This document shows positions 39,159 through 48,544 of a stretch of 64,000 nucleotides of DNA, piece by piece (positions within the stretch are counted from its first letter, which is position 1; every line of letters starts with the position of its first letter). Origin of the DNA: Mycolicibacterium hassiacum DSM 44199 (lineage in GTDB: Bacteria; Actinomycetota; Actinomycetes; Mycobacteriales; Mycobacteriaceae); assembly GCF_900603025.1 (NCBI RefSeq), contig NZ_LR026975.1:2232001-2296000 (forward strand). Direction: 5' to 3'. The position numbers were made by a program, and so were the translations under genes. Below the pieces are notes generated by a model, which saw nothing but the letters and a program-made list of their open reading frames with translations, made no database searches and was not told the origin of the DNA.

Positions 39159-42022
39159 TGACCGAGAACGTGACCAGCGCACCCAAGCGCAAGCTGATCG
39201 AGGTATCACTGCCACTCGAGGCCATCAACCGTGAGTCAGCGCGGGAGAAGTCCATCCGGCATGGGCACCCGTCGACACTTCATCTGTGGTGGGCGCGCCG
39301 TCCGCTCGCCGCTGCCCGTGCGGTGTTGTTCGCACAGCTCGTTGACGATCCGTCGTCCCGCCCTGAGGAGTTCCCCACCGAAGAACTCCAGCGCAAGGAG
39401 CGGGAACGCCTCCATAAGCTCATCGAGCGACTCGTCGTGTGGGAGAACTCCAACGACGAAACGCTCCTGGCCGAAGCCCGAGCCGAGATCCTCAAGTCGA
39501 CCAACGGCAATCCCCCGCCCATCTTGGATCCCTTCGCCGGCGGCGGCACGATCCCGCTCGAGGCGCAACGGCTCGGTCTCGAAGCCCACGCTTCGGACCT
39601 CAACCCCGTTGCGGTGCTTATCAACAAGGCGTTGATCGAGATCCCGCCCAGGTTCGCCGGCAGACCACCGGTTTCTCCGTCCGTCTCGAAAGAGGAGCTT
39701 GCTCACCCGTGGCCTGGTGCGACCGGACTGGCCGAGGACGTTCGTCGTTACGGACAGTGGATGCGTGACGAGGCCGAGAAGCGCATTGGAGACCTCTACC
39801 CCAAGGCCACGCTTCCCGACGGATCCGAGGCCACCGTGATCGCCTGGATCTGGGCCCGGACGGTTACCTGCCCCAATCCGGGATGCGGGATTGCCATGCC
39901 ACTCGTTCGGTCATGGTGGCTCGGCAAGAAGAAAGGAAAAGAGTCGTATGTGGTGCCGTCCGTGGTAGACGGCAAGGTCCATTTTTCGATCGGCCACGAC
40001 CCGAAGAGCGCGCCTCAACCGGATGGCACGGTTGGACGTACCGGCGCAACGTGCATCGGCTGTGGAACAGCTGTTGAACTGAAATACATTCGCGCAGAGG
40101 GGCAGTCAGGACGCATTGGCGCCAAGCTAATGGCAATAGTTGCAGAACAAGATCGGTCACGAGTTTATCTCGAGCCGACGCATGAACATGAAGTTGCCGC
40201 GAGCGTCTGTAGACCGGAAAATATCCCTTCAGGAGAGCTACCGTCCCAGGCGCTTGGTTTTCGTGTTCAAGCCTACGGCTTCAAGGAATACACCGACTTA
40301 TTCACTCCACGCCAACTCACGACGTTAACCACCTTTAGCGATCTTGTTCTTGAGGCTCGCGAACGGGTACGGGCGGATGCACTCGCCGCAGGGATACCTG
40401 ACGGGGACAATCTCGAGGCAGGCGGAACTGGTGCCGCAGCTTATGGGGACGCGGTTGCAACCTACCTTGGAATGGCCGTGAGCCGACTCGCGGACATTGC
40501 GAATAGCTTATGTCGGTGGGAGAACACAAAGGGACAGATTCGTAACCTTTTTGCACGGCAAGCAATCCCAATGGTGTGGGATTACGCCGAGACCACCCCA
40601 TTCGGCAAAGCCGCTGGCTCATATCTGGTAAGCCTTGGCAGTATCGTAAAGGCCATCCGAGTTGTGGGTGATCGGTCCGGTCACACTGAGCAGGCATCGG
40701 CGACCAATCGATCGTTCGGAGGCTACGTTATTTCGACCGACCCGCCCTATTATGACAATATCGGTTACGCCGATTTATCGGACTTCTTCTACGTATGGCT
40801 TCGTCGGTCTTTGCGATCGATTCATTCAGAGTTATTCCAGACCATGCTGACGCCGAAAGCCAATGAACTCGTCGCTAATCCATATCGTTACGGCGGTAAA
40901 GACGGCGCGAAACGGTATTTTGAGAACGGCCTTCACGAGGTTTTTCGTCGTGCACGTGAGGCAGCGCTACCTGACTATCCAATCACCACTTACTACGCGT
41001 TCAAGCAGTCAGAGACTACCGATTCCGGCGAGACCTCCACGGGTTGGGAGAGCTTTCTTGAAGGGATAATCAGCTCCGGTTGGGCAGTGACATCAACTTG
41101 GCCGCTCCGCAGCGAGCTTGAAAATCGGCCCCGCTCACTTGGATCGAATGCTCTGGCCTCCTCGATCATCTTGGCATTACGCCCGCGCTCAAGTTCCGCC
41201 CCGAGAACAGACCGAAGGCAGTTCATTGAGGCTCTCAAAGCAGAACTTCCGCCCGCGTTGAAGGACCTCCAGCATGGGGCGATAGCCCCAGTAGATCTTC
41301 GCCAAGCAGCTATCGGACCAGGTATGGCTGTCTTTAGCCGGTATTCAGCTGTAATCGAGCCGGACGGTTCGAGGATGACAGTTCGTTCGGCGCTCGCGCG
41401 TATCAACGAAGTACTTGCCCAGGTCCAGAATGATCAGGTGAGTGATTTCGACTCGACAACGCGCTTCGCCATCTCTTGGTATCAGCTGAACGGCTATAAT
41501 ATTGGCCGCTTTGGTGATGCCAACACCATAGCCAATGCCGAAAACACTTCGGTTGATGCCATGGCTCGCAGCGGCATCTTGACGAGCAGGGCAGGCAAAG
41601 TTCAACTGATCAGACCATCCGATCTCGACCCTGAATACGACGTCCTTAGGGATGCGCATACGAGCAACTGGGAGGCTCTACACCACCTCATCCGACTTCT
41701 CGAGGGTGAAGGTATTCCGGCAGCGGGCTCCTTCCTCCAGTCAGCATTGAGCCGGCCGGATCACGTCGTCGATGCGGACCTCATCAAGGAGCTCGCCCAC
41801 CTGCTCTTCCGCATCGCGGAGTCGAACGGCTGGACCAACGACGCGCTGAGCTTCAACAACTTGGTGACGAGCTGGCCGGAGATCCTGGCGGCGACAAGGT
41901 CGAGCGGCGAGCGTCAGGATGTCCAAAGAGGCTTTCGACTTCGCCACCGACGAGTCGTGATGAGGGCCAGGAAACGTGGAGTCGAGGAACCCGAGACGGG
42001 GGTAAGACGGGAATGGCACTAA
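39158..42022 (+). CDS. DUF1156 adenine-specific DNA methylase
   Basis: A 954-residue N6-adenine methyltransferase of the COG1743 type. The N-terminal DUF1156 segment is LIEVSLPLEAINRESAREKS...HLWWARRPLAAARA. The SAM-binding motif is DPFAGGGTIPLEA (near residue 125). A zinc-ribbon-like part has CPNPGCG and CIGCG. The catalytic motif is DPPYYDNIGYADLSDFFYVWLRR (near 530). The ATG overlaps the helicase stop (TGATG), and the annotated 3' end overlaps the ATPase gene by 10 nt. The middle of the gene (about 40050-41700) is visibly less G+C-rich than either end. The last 30 or so residues are arginine-rich and may result from a frame change near 41900 (see findings). It likely marks host DNA. Confidence 0.92.
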   Translation: MTENVTSAPKRKLIEVSLPLEAINRESAREKSIRHGHPSTLHLWWARRPLAAARAVLFAQLVDDPSSRPEEFPTEELQRKERERLHKLIERLVVWENSNDETLLAEARAEILKSTNGNPPPILDPFAGGGTIPLEAQRLGLEAHASDLNPVAVLINKALIEIPPRFAGRPPVSPSVSKEELAHPWPGATGLAEDVRRYGQWMRDEAEKRIGDLYPKATLPDGSEATVIAWIWARTVTCPNPGCGIAMPLVRSWWLGKKKGKESYVVPSVVDGKVHFSIGHDPKSAPQPDGTVGRTGATCIGCGTAVELKYIRAEGQSGRIGAKLMAIVAEQDRSRVYLEPTHEHEVAASVCRPENIPSGELPSQALGFRVQAYGFKEYTDLFTPRQLTTLTTFSDLVLEARERVRADALAAGIPDGDNLEAGGTGAAAYGDAVATYLGMAVSRLADIANSLCRWENTKGQIRNLFARQAIPMVWDYAETTPFGKAAGSYLVSLGSIVKAIRVVGDRSGHTEQASATNRSFGGYVISTDPPYYDNIGYADLSDFFYVWLRRSLRSIHSELFQTMLTPKANELVANPYRYGGKDGAKRYFENGLHEVFRRAREAALPDYPITTYYAFKQSETTDSGETSTGWESFLEGIISSGWAVTSTWPLRSELENRPRSLGSNALASSIILALRPRSSSAPRTDRRQFIEALKAELPPALKDLQHGAIAPVDLRQAAIGPGMAVFSRYSAVIEPDGSRMTVRSALARINEVLAQVQNDQVSDFDSTTRFAISWYQLNGYNIGRFGDANTIANAENTSVDAMARSGILTSRAGKVQLIRPSDLDPEYDVLRDAHTSNWEALHHLIRLLEGEGIPAAGSFLQSALSRPDHVVDADLIKELAHLLFRIAESNGWTNDALSFNNLVTSWPEILAATRSSGERQDVQRGFRLRHRRVVMRARKRGVEEPETGVRREWH

Positions 42023-45000
42023 GCAATCGTGACCGCATCGATCGGATGTTCCAGATCATGGCGCCCGCGCTCGATGACTTCATCGCCACCGTCATCGGTC
42101 AAGGTGATGCAGCCCTAGGTGCGGTGTGGACGAAGCTTGTTCAGGCGAAAGACTCCAAGAACGGTGCGCCGTCCGACAAGACATACGACCCCCTCGATCC
42201 GCAGGTCCAGTTCCGGATGCTGACCGAACGGAACATCACCACGAAGTTCAAGACCGGCTGGTACCCGTTCGACGATGCCTTGGGCCGGATCGGCGAATCT
42301 TACGCGATCGAACTTCGCGATATCCGCAACAAGTGGGCTCACAACGGCACGTTCACCGATGATGACGCCTACCGAGCGCTCGACACGGGTGAACGGCTTC
42401 TCCGCCTGATCAACGCCACAGAAGAAGCCGACCAGGTTCGGGACATCCGACTGAACCTCCGGCGAGTCGCCGCCGACAAGGATGACAAGAAGGCCCTGAA
42501 GACCGCGGTGACGAACCCGGAATCGTCCGGGCTGAAACCGTGGCGCGAGGTACTTCCACCGCACGACGATGTGGCCACCGGGAACTTTGCGGCCTCCGAG
42601 TTCGCTGCGGACCTCTACAAGGTCGCTGTCGGCGGCGAACAGGATTCGGGATACGCAGATCCGGTCGAGTTCTTCCGGCGCACGTATATCACCGAGGGGT
42701 TGGCCGACCTGATCAGCGGTGCGGTTCGGCGCCTGAGCGGTGACGACAACGCACCGCCGGTGATCAACCTGCAGACAAACTTCGGCGGCGGCAAGACTCA
42801 CTCGATGCTGGCGCTGTGGCACATCGCGGCAGGCCGACCCATCGGCGACTTCCCACAGGACACCCAGGAGTTGCTCGCCGCCAACGGTTACACCGGGGCC
42901 AAAGTCAACCGCGTCGCCATCGTCGGAAACCATCTCAGCCCCTCAGGATCCGTCAAGAACGACGGCACCCAGGTCAACACCGTCTGGGGAGAGCTGGCAT
43001 GGCAGCTCGGCGGGCCAGAAGCCTACCGGATCGTCGAGAAAGCCGACTTCGACCGAACCCCGCCGGGCGAAGCCCTGCACAAACTGCTCGCACAGTATTC
43101 GCCGGCCATCATCCTCATCGACGAATGGGTCGCCTACGCCCGGTCACTCGTCGGGCGGGACGATCTCGCCGGCGGCACCTTCGACGATCAGTTCACGTTC
43201 GCCCAGGCACTGACCGAGGCTGCCAAGAGCACCTCGGGTGTGTTGCTCCTGATCTCCATTCCGGCCTCCGAGGCCGGCGACGATCCCAACGAGACCGTCA
43301 AGGGAAACGCCGAGGAAGTTGGCGGCGCCCACGGACTGGAAGCGCTGAAACGCCTCCAGAACGTCGTCCGCCGTGTCGCACACCAGTGGCGGCCAGCCTC
43401 CTCCACCGAGGCGTACCAGATCGTTCGCCAGCGGCTCTTCACCCAGCCCGACGCCGCAGCCCTCGCCGCAATCAGCGCAACAGCGCGGGCCTTCGTCGAC
43501 ATGTACCGCAGATACACCGACGACTTCCCGCGCGAGGCCCGCGACCCCGAATACGAAGAACGGATCAAGCAGACCTACCCGATCCACCCCGAGCTGTTCG
43601 ACCGGCTTTACGAGGAATGGTCCTCGCTCGAACGATTCCAGCGCACCCGCGGCGTGCTGCGTCTGATGAGCGCTGTGGTCCACGCCCTGTGGACCGGCGA
43701 AGACGCATCCCCCATGATCATGCCGGGGTCGATCCCGCTGGCGGTCGCCAACGTGAACGCAGAACTCACCGGCTACCTGCCTGATTCCTGGAAGGCAATC
43801 ATCGATGCCGACGTCGACGGCCCCAACTCGGAGCCGGCACGCATCGACAAGGACAAGCCCCTCTTCGGTCAACGCTCCCTCACCAAGCGATTGGCTCGCA
43901 CCGTCTTCTTCGGCGCAGCGCCGACAATCGGCGCCGCACACAAAGGCCTGGAAGCCCGACGCGTCTTCTTGGGCACAGCCATTCCGGGCGACGTGCCAGG
44001 CAACTTCCATTCCGCCCTGACCCAACTGGCCGACCGCGCAACCTACTTCTATTCCGGCTCGGGCAAGTACTGGTACGACCTGCAGGCCAACATCTCGCGA
44101 CGCGCGAAGGACCAGGCCGAACGCCTCCACAAGGAAGACGTCTGGGCCGATATCGCGCGGCGGCTTCAGACGCAGGCGCGGACCCGGGGCGATTTCGCAG
44201 GAGTCCATGTGTGTCCCGAGTCGAACGCCGACATACCCGACACCGACGAAGCTCGCTTGGTGATCCTGCACCCCAAGGTGGCGCATAAACGCGGGACCGA
44301 CTCACCAGCCAAGGAGTTCGCCCACAAGGCAACCGAGCAACGGGGTACGGCCAACCGCACCCACCGCAACATGCTCGTCTACCTCGCCGCCGACGAGGCG
44401 CGGTTGGAGGAGCTCGAGTACGCGGTCCGCGACTACCTCGGCTGGTCACACGTACTCGACAACGAAGCGGAACTCGACCTCACCCAGAACCAGAAGAACC
44501 AGGCCGTCCAGCGGCAATCACAGGCCGATCAAACCGCCAACGCCCGCCTGCTCCAAACATTCATCTGGGCGCTCGTGCCGTCGCAGCCCGACCCGAGCGC
44601 ACCGTTCATCATCCGTGAGACCAAGATCGAAGGCCAGTCGGAATGGCTGGCCGAACGGGTCTCTCGCAGGCTGGGCAGCGACGGCGATCTCTCGACACGG
44701 CAAGCTGCGGTGAACATCCGGCTCGCGATCAACAAGGTGCCTCAAGTCTGGAAAGACGGCCACGTGGCGCTCGGCACCTTGTGGGGGCTCTACAGCCAGT
44801 ACCCGTATATGCCGCGGCTTCGCGACCGCAAGGCTCTCGAGGAAGGCGTCACCGATCTTCCGATGCTGTGGGAGACCGATGCCTTCGCCCTCGCATCCGG
44901 CTACGACGCAGCAAAGCAGCGGTATATCGGGCTCTGGCTGCCACACGAACAGAACACCCCCCCAGCTCCTAACGACTCGATGCTGCTGGTCCAGCCGGAG

Positions 45001-45363
45001 GTTGCCACCCGGCAACGCAATGAGGAGGTGCCGCACGACTCCGCTGGTCCAGACAGTCAGCGAGCCGAGAGCGCTGAACGAGGGCAGCACTCTGATCCAC
45101 ACCGCCGTCCGGAAATCGACATCGCATTCCCGCCGACGCGGTTCTTCGGTGTTAAGACATTGAACTCCGACAGAATCGCATTGGAGTTCAAGAACATCGC
45201 CGACGAGGTGATCGCGAATCTGCGCGAGCAAGGAGTCAACCTCACCGTACGCATCGAGATCGAAGCAACCGCAGATCACGGATTCGACGAGTCGAAAGTC
45301 CGTACCGTGTCGGAGAACGCCCGAACGCTGAAATTCGACCAGTCCGGTTTCGAACGCGACTAA
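42013..45363 (+). CDS. DUF499 ATPase with N-terminal Swt1-type HEPN domain
   Basis: A 1116-residue protein. Residues 1-135 match Swt1-type HEPN domains, with the motif RNKWAH (R105 to H110) inside a helical bundle; in other HEPN proteins an R-x4-6-H pair is the ribonuclease centre. The DUF499 AAA+-like ATPase core follows: Walker A TNFGGGKT (about 255-262), Walker B IILIDEWVAY (366-374), and later ISIPASE as a sensor. The C-terminal strand-rich domain (about 1030-1116) carries RFFGVKTLNSDRIALEFKNIADEVI. The ATG at 42013 lies inside the end of the methylase frame. Third gene of the helicase-methylase-ATPase operon. Confidence 0.93.
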   Translation: MALSNRDRIDRMFQIMAPALDDFIATVIGQGDAALGAVWTKLVQAKDSKNGAPSDKTYDPLDPQVQFRMLTERNITTKFKTGWYPFDDALGRIGESYAIELRDIRNKWAHNGTFTDDDAYRALDTGERLLRLINATEEADQVRDIRLNLRRVAADKDDKKALKTAVTNPESSGLKPWREVLPPHDDVATGNFAASEFAADLYKVAVGGEQDSGYADPVEFFRRTYITEGLADLISGAVRRLSGDDNAPPVINLQTNFGGGKTHSMLALWHIAAGRPIGDFPQDTQELLAANGYTGAKVNRVAIVGNHLSPSGSVKNDGTQVNTVWGELAWQLGGPEAYRIVEKADFDRTPPGEALHKLLAQYSPAIILIDEWVAYARSLVGRDDLAGGTFDDQFTFAQALTEAAKSTSGVLLLISIPASEAGDDPNETVKGNAEEVGGAHGLEALKRLQNVVRRVAHQWRPASSTEAYQIVRQRLFTQPDAAALAAISATARAFVDMYRRYTDDFPREARDPEYEERIKQTYPIHPELFDRLYEEWSSLERFQRTRGVLRLMSAVVHALWTGEDASPMIMPGSIPLAVANVNAELTGYLPDSWKAIIDADVDGPNSEPARIDKDKPLFGQRSLTKRLARTVFFGAAPTIGAAHKGLEARRVFLGTAIPGDVPGNFHSALTQLADRATYFYSGSGKYWYDLQANISRRAKDQAERLHKEDVWADIARRLQTQARTRGDFAGVHVCPESNADIPDTDEARLVILHPKVAHKRGTDSPAKEFAHKATEQRGTANRTHRNMLVYLAADEARLEELEYAVRDYLGWSHVLDNEAELDLTQNQKNQAVQRQSQADQTANARLLQTFIWALVPSQPDPSAPFIIRETKIEGQSEWLAERVSRRLGSDGDLSTRQAAVNIRLAINKVPQVWKDGHVALGTLWGLYSQYPYMPRLRDRKALEEGVTDLPMLWETDAFALASGYDAAKQRYIGLWLPHEQNTPPAPNDSMLLVQPEVATRQRNEEVPHDSAGPDSQRAESAERGQHSDPHRRPEIDIAFPPTRFFGVKTLNSDRIALEFKNIADEVIANLREQGVNLTVRIEIEATADHGFDESKVRTVSENARTLKFDQSGFERD

Positions 45364-45387
45364 TCACCCAACCCGAGGTGCACCGAG

Positions 45388-46269
45388 ATGGACGGATCGA
45401 CCACCCGCCGCGTCCCGGCGAGCGACGGGGTGGAACTCGCGGTCTACGAGGACGGCGACCGCGACCGGCCCACGGTGCTGCTGGTGCACGGTTACCCCGA
45501 CGACCACACGGTCTGGGAGCCGCTGATCCCGCACCTGGCCGAGCGCTTCCACGTGGTGGCCTACGACGTGCGCGGCACCGGCGCCTCCGGCGAGCCGGCC
45601 GGACGCGAGGGCTACCGGCTGGCGCAGTTGTGCGACGACCTCGCCGCGGTCATCGCCGCGACCAGCCCCGACGCACCGGTCCACCTCGTCGCGCACGACT
45701 GGGGGTCGGTGCAGAGCTGGGGCGCGGTGACCGACCGTGCCTTCGCAACCAGGCTCGCCTCGTTCACCTCGATCTCCGGCCCGAGCTTCGACATGGCCGG
45801 GCTGTGGGTGCGCAACGGGTTTCGCCATCCGGTCGCGACGCTGCGGCAGGTGCTGGCCTCGTGGTACATCTTCGCCTTCCAGCTGCCGCGGCTGCCGGAG
45901 TGGCTGGTGCACCGCGGGGTGCTGCAGGCGATGGTCGCCCGCTCGGAGCGCACCGGCGCCCCGCCCGGCCGCCACCGGGTGCGCCGCAGCCGCCGCGACG
46001 CGATCAACGGAATCGAGCTGTACCGGGCCAACATCCACCGGCTGTTCGCTCCGCGCCGCCCGGATCCGGCGGTGTGCCCGGTGCTGGTGCTCGCGCCCAC
46101 CCGCGACCCGCACGTCACCGCCCCGCTGGCGCTGGAGGCACCGGTGCCGTTCGTGCCGGACCTGACCGCCCGCACCGTGCCGGGCAACCACTGGGTGGTG
46201 GCGCAGGACCCGGCGCTGATCGCCAGGCTCGTCACCGGGTTCGTCGATCTCCTGCCGGCCGCCCGCTGA
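45388..46269 (+). CDS. Alpha/beta hydrolase, epoxide-hydrolase-like
   Basis: A 293-residue alpha/beta hydrolase. The HGYP oxyanion motif (34-37) and the nucleophile elbow HDWGS with Asp104 are those of epoxide hydrolases. The acid is probably the aspartate in PTRDPHV, and the base is the histidine in GNHWVVAQDP. It resembles the N-terminal hydrolase domain of EphD, but without the C-terminal short-chain dehydrogenase part. The ATG at 45388 has GAGG about 12 nt upstream. It starts 25 bp after the defence operon in the same direction but has normal chromosomal codon use, so it is probably not part of the system. Confidence 0.85.
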   Translation: MDGSTTRRVPASDGVELAVYEDGDRDRPTVLLVHGYPDDHTVWEPLIPHLAERFHVVAYDVRGTGASGEPAGREGYRLAQLCDDLAAVIAATSPDAPVHLVAHDWGSVQSWGAVTDRAFATRLASFTSISGPSFDMAGLWVRNGFRHPVATLRQVLASWYIFAFQLPRLPEWLVHRGVLQAMVARSERTGAPPGRHRVRRSRRDAINGIELYRANIHRLFAPRRPDPAVCPVLVLAPTRDPHVTAPLALEAPVPFVPDLTARTVPGNHWVVAQDPALIARLVTGFVDLLPAAR

Positions 46270-46272
46270 CGG

Positions 46273-48162
46273 CTACCGCTGGTTCACCAGCCAGCCGCGG
46301 TGGCGCATCGCCGCCTTGCGCGCCGCCCGGGCGATCCCGGCGTCGGGCAGGTGCCGGCCCAGGGTGTCGAGCACCTCGGCGGTCTCGGCCGCCGGGCAGC
46401 GCCACATCTGCTCGAGCAGCTCGAGCATGTCCGCGGCGCTGCGGTCGGCGACGAACAACCGGCACAGCTGCGCGGGGTCGTCCAGGGCGGCGCCGAGGAT
46501 GTCGACGAGCACCCCGATGTGCACGAAACCGCCCACCGTCTCGGTGTCGGCCAGGCCGTGCTGGATCAGCCACAGCGCGGCGTGCCCGCCGGCCGGGCTG
46601 TCGAGCAGCTGCCGCACCATCGGGGCGCTGGCCTGCGGGTCGAGGTGTTCCAGCCCGACGAACCCGCCGATCCGGTGCGCGGCGGTCCGGGCCTCGCCGA
46701 TGGCGGTCACGAGCGCCTCGGTCCGCTCGGCCGGGGTCCGGTCGGGCTGCCAGGCGGCGATGACCTCGGCGTGCCGGTCCTCCGCCACCGACACGAGCGC
46801 CTCGATGAGCGCGGCGCCGTCGGCGGCGGCGAGGTCGTCGACGGTGCGCAGCACGTACCCGGCGTCGGGCACGAACTCCGCGACGATCTCGCGGCCCAGG
46901 GCGGTGAGCCGCACCTGCCCACCGACCCAGACCGAGCAGCCCCGGTCCTGCAGTTTGACCACCCGGTCGTCCCAGGCGACCACGCCCGTGGTCCGCAGCG
47001 TGTCGAAGATCCGGCTCACCCGCCCCTCGACGAGGTCGGCGAGGTCGAACGGCTGCCGGACGTGGCCGAGCTGCCGGTCGCTCGCTGCGAGGGCGATCTC
47101 GACGATCCGGTCGTAGTCGGCCTGGGTGTCCTGCGCCAGCAGCGGGGCCAGCCAGTGCACCACGCCCTCGTCGAGCAGCCCGTCGAGTTCGTCGACGAAG
47201 GGGTGCTCCGCCCGGCCCCGGCAGCCGAGCACGCCGATGGCGAGCACCGTGTGGGCCAGCCGCCGGGCCCGGCGCGCCGCCGGCTCCCGGTCCCAGGCGT
47301 GCACCGGCACCAGCCGCTGCCGCAGCACCCGCACCGCCCCGGCCTCCCGGGCGGTCAGCACGACGAAGCCCAGCCCCTCGAAGAACGCGGTCGAGTGCCG
47401 GTCGACCTCGTCGCCGGTGCCGAGCAGCGCCACCAGCGCCCGGCCGTCGGCGAGCCGCAGGTTGCCCTTCTTGGTCAGCGGTTTGCCGTCGGCGCCGAGG
47501 TACTCCCGCAGCGCCTCCGCCTTGGCCAGCAGCGGTGTGGCCGCGGCGGCCTCGAGCTCGGCCGCGGTCGGCGGCAGGTACAGGAACGGCAGCTCGTGCG
47601 GTTCGTCCGGCTCGTCGAAGAACTGGTCGGTGAGCGCCTTGCGCTGTTCGTAGGGCAGCGAGTTGAACTCGGCCATCCGCGCGGCGAGCGCCTCCTCGAG
47701 CTCCTCCTCGGTCAGCCCGGCCACGTCGAGCCCGGCCAGCAGCGTCTTGGTCAGCCCGAAGTTGTCGGAATCGACCATCGCCGTGCGCATCTCGCCGACC
47801 AGTTCGCCGCACAGCGTCATCAGCCGGGCGGCCCGGGCCAGGCCGCCGGCCAATCGGCCGGTGTCGGCGAGGAACTCGATGAACACGCTGACCGCCCAGC
47901 ACAGCCCGTCGACGGCGGCGGCCGGCAGCGACACCTGCTGCGGGCAGTACTCGAGCAGGAACTCGGTGAGGTCGGCGTCCTCGTAGCCGTCGAGCACCCG
48001 GTTGGAGTAGTAGAACCGCCAGTCCAGCAGCAGGCCGGCGTCGGCGGCCACCTCGTCGGCCGCCACCGGGTCGTGCCGCTCCCCCAGCCAGCGGGCGAAG
48101 TCGTCCAGCAACCGCTCCCGGGTCGCGGTGTACTCGTCCTCGTCGGCCGGTGTCAGCGCCAT
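46273..48162 (-). CDS. Unrecognised 629-residue soluble protein
   Basis: I do not recognise a named family for this large, mostly helical cytosolic protein. Residues about 215-250 (LLAKAEALREYLGADGKPLTKKGNLRLADGRALVALL) form a segment of the kind seen next to plasmid pRiA4b ORF-3-type domains. A winged-helix-like part near 385-420 (RIFDTLRTTGVVAWDDRVVKLQ...VRLTALGREIV) follows. There are no signal peptide, membrane helices or catalytic motifs. G+C content and codon use are chromosomal. It converges on the hydrolase gene with a 3-bp gap and lies 40 bp downstream of sufT. Confidence 0.8.
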   Translation of the reverse strand: MALTPADEDEYTATRERLLDDFARWLGERHDPVAADEVAADAGLLLDWRFYYSNRVLDGYEDADLTEFLLEYCPQQVSLPAAAVDGLCWAVSVFIEFLADTGRLAGGLARAARLMTLCGELVGEMRTAMVDSDNFGLTKTLLAGLDVAGLTEEELEEALAARMAEFNSLPYEQRKALTDQFFDEPDEPHELPFLYLPPTAAELEAAAATPLLAKAEALREYLGADGKPLTKKGNLRLADGRALVALLGTGDEVDRHSTAFFEGLGFVVLTAREAGAVRVLRQRLVPVHAWDREPAARRARRLAHTVLAIGVLGCRGRAEHPFVDELDGLLDEGVVHWLAPLLAQDTQADYDRIVEIALAASDRQLGHVRQPFDLADLVEGRVSRIFDTLRTTGVVAWDDRVVKLQDRGCSVWVGGQVRLTALGREIVAEFVPDAGYVLRTVDDLAAADGAALIEALVSVAEDRHAEVIAAWQPDRTPAERTEALVTAIGEARTAAHRIGGFVGLEHLDPQASAPMVRQLLDSPAGGHAALWLIQHGLADTETVGGFVHIGVLVDILGAALDDPAQLCRLFVADRSAADMLELLEQMWRCPAAETAEVLDTLGRHLPDAGIARAARKAAMRHRGWLVNQR

Positions 48163-48202
48163 CCGCCCAGTCTTTCACCGATCGGGCGCCGACGCCGCCG
48201 CG

Positions 48203-48544
48203 TCAGACCGTGAAGCCCAGCGCCCGCAGCTGCTCGCGGCCGTCCTCGGTGATCTTGTCCGGGCCCCACGGCGGGGTCCACACCCAGTTGATCTTCAGCT
48301 CGTCGACCAGCCCGGCCCCGACCAGCGCGGTGCGCGACTGCTCCTCGATGACGTCGGTGAGCGGGCAGGCCGGCGAGGTCAGCGTCATGTCGAGGGTGGC
48401 GACGGTGCCCTGCTCGCCGCGCTCGACGTTCATGTCGTAGACCAGGCCCAGGTCGACGACGTTGATGCCCAGCTCGGGGTCGACGACGTCGCGCATCGCT
48501 TCTTCGATGTCGGCGAGCAGGTTGTCCGATGCGGTGTCACTCAT
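48203..48544 (-). CDS. sufT: SufT-like Fe-S maturation protein (DUF59/MIP18)
   Basis: A 113-residue DUF59 protein that helps mature iron-sulfur proteins. Visible features are VVDPELGINVVDLGLVYD and the cysteine-containing TLTSPACPLTDVIEEQ loop. The ATG at 48544 overlaps the sufU stop (ATGA); longer starts would run into sufU. Last gene of the suf operon, equivalent to Rv1466. Confidence 0.94.
   Translation of the reverse strand: MSDTASDNLLADIEEAMRDVVDPELGINVVDLGLVYDMNVERGEQGTVATLDMTLTSPACPLTDVIEEQSRTALVGAGLVDELKINWVWTPPWGPDKITEDGREQLRALGFTV

Noticed and set aside
33550-45363. Classification as DISARM, BREX or type I restriction-modification
   Set aside because: No DrmB/DUF1998 protein, PLD nuclease, PglZ, BrxC or HsdS/HsdR is present. 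The DUF1156 plus DUF499 plus helicase set fits the Hma class better.
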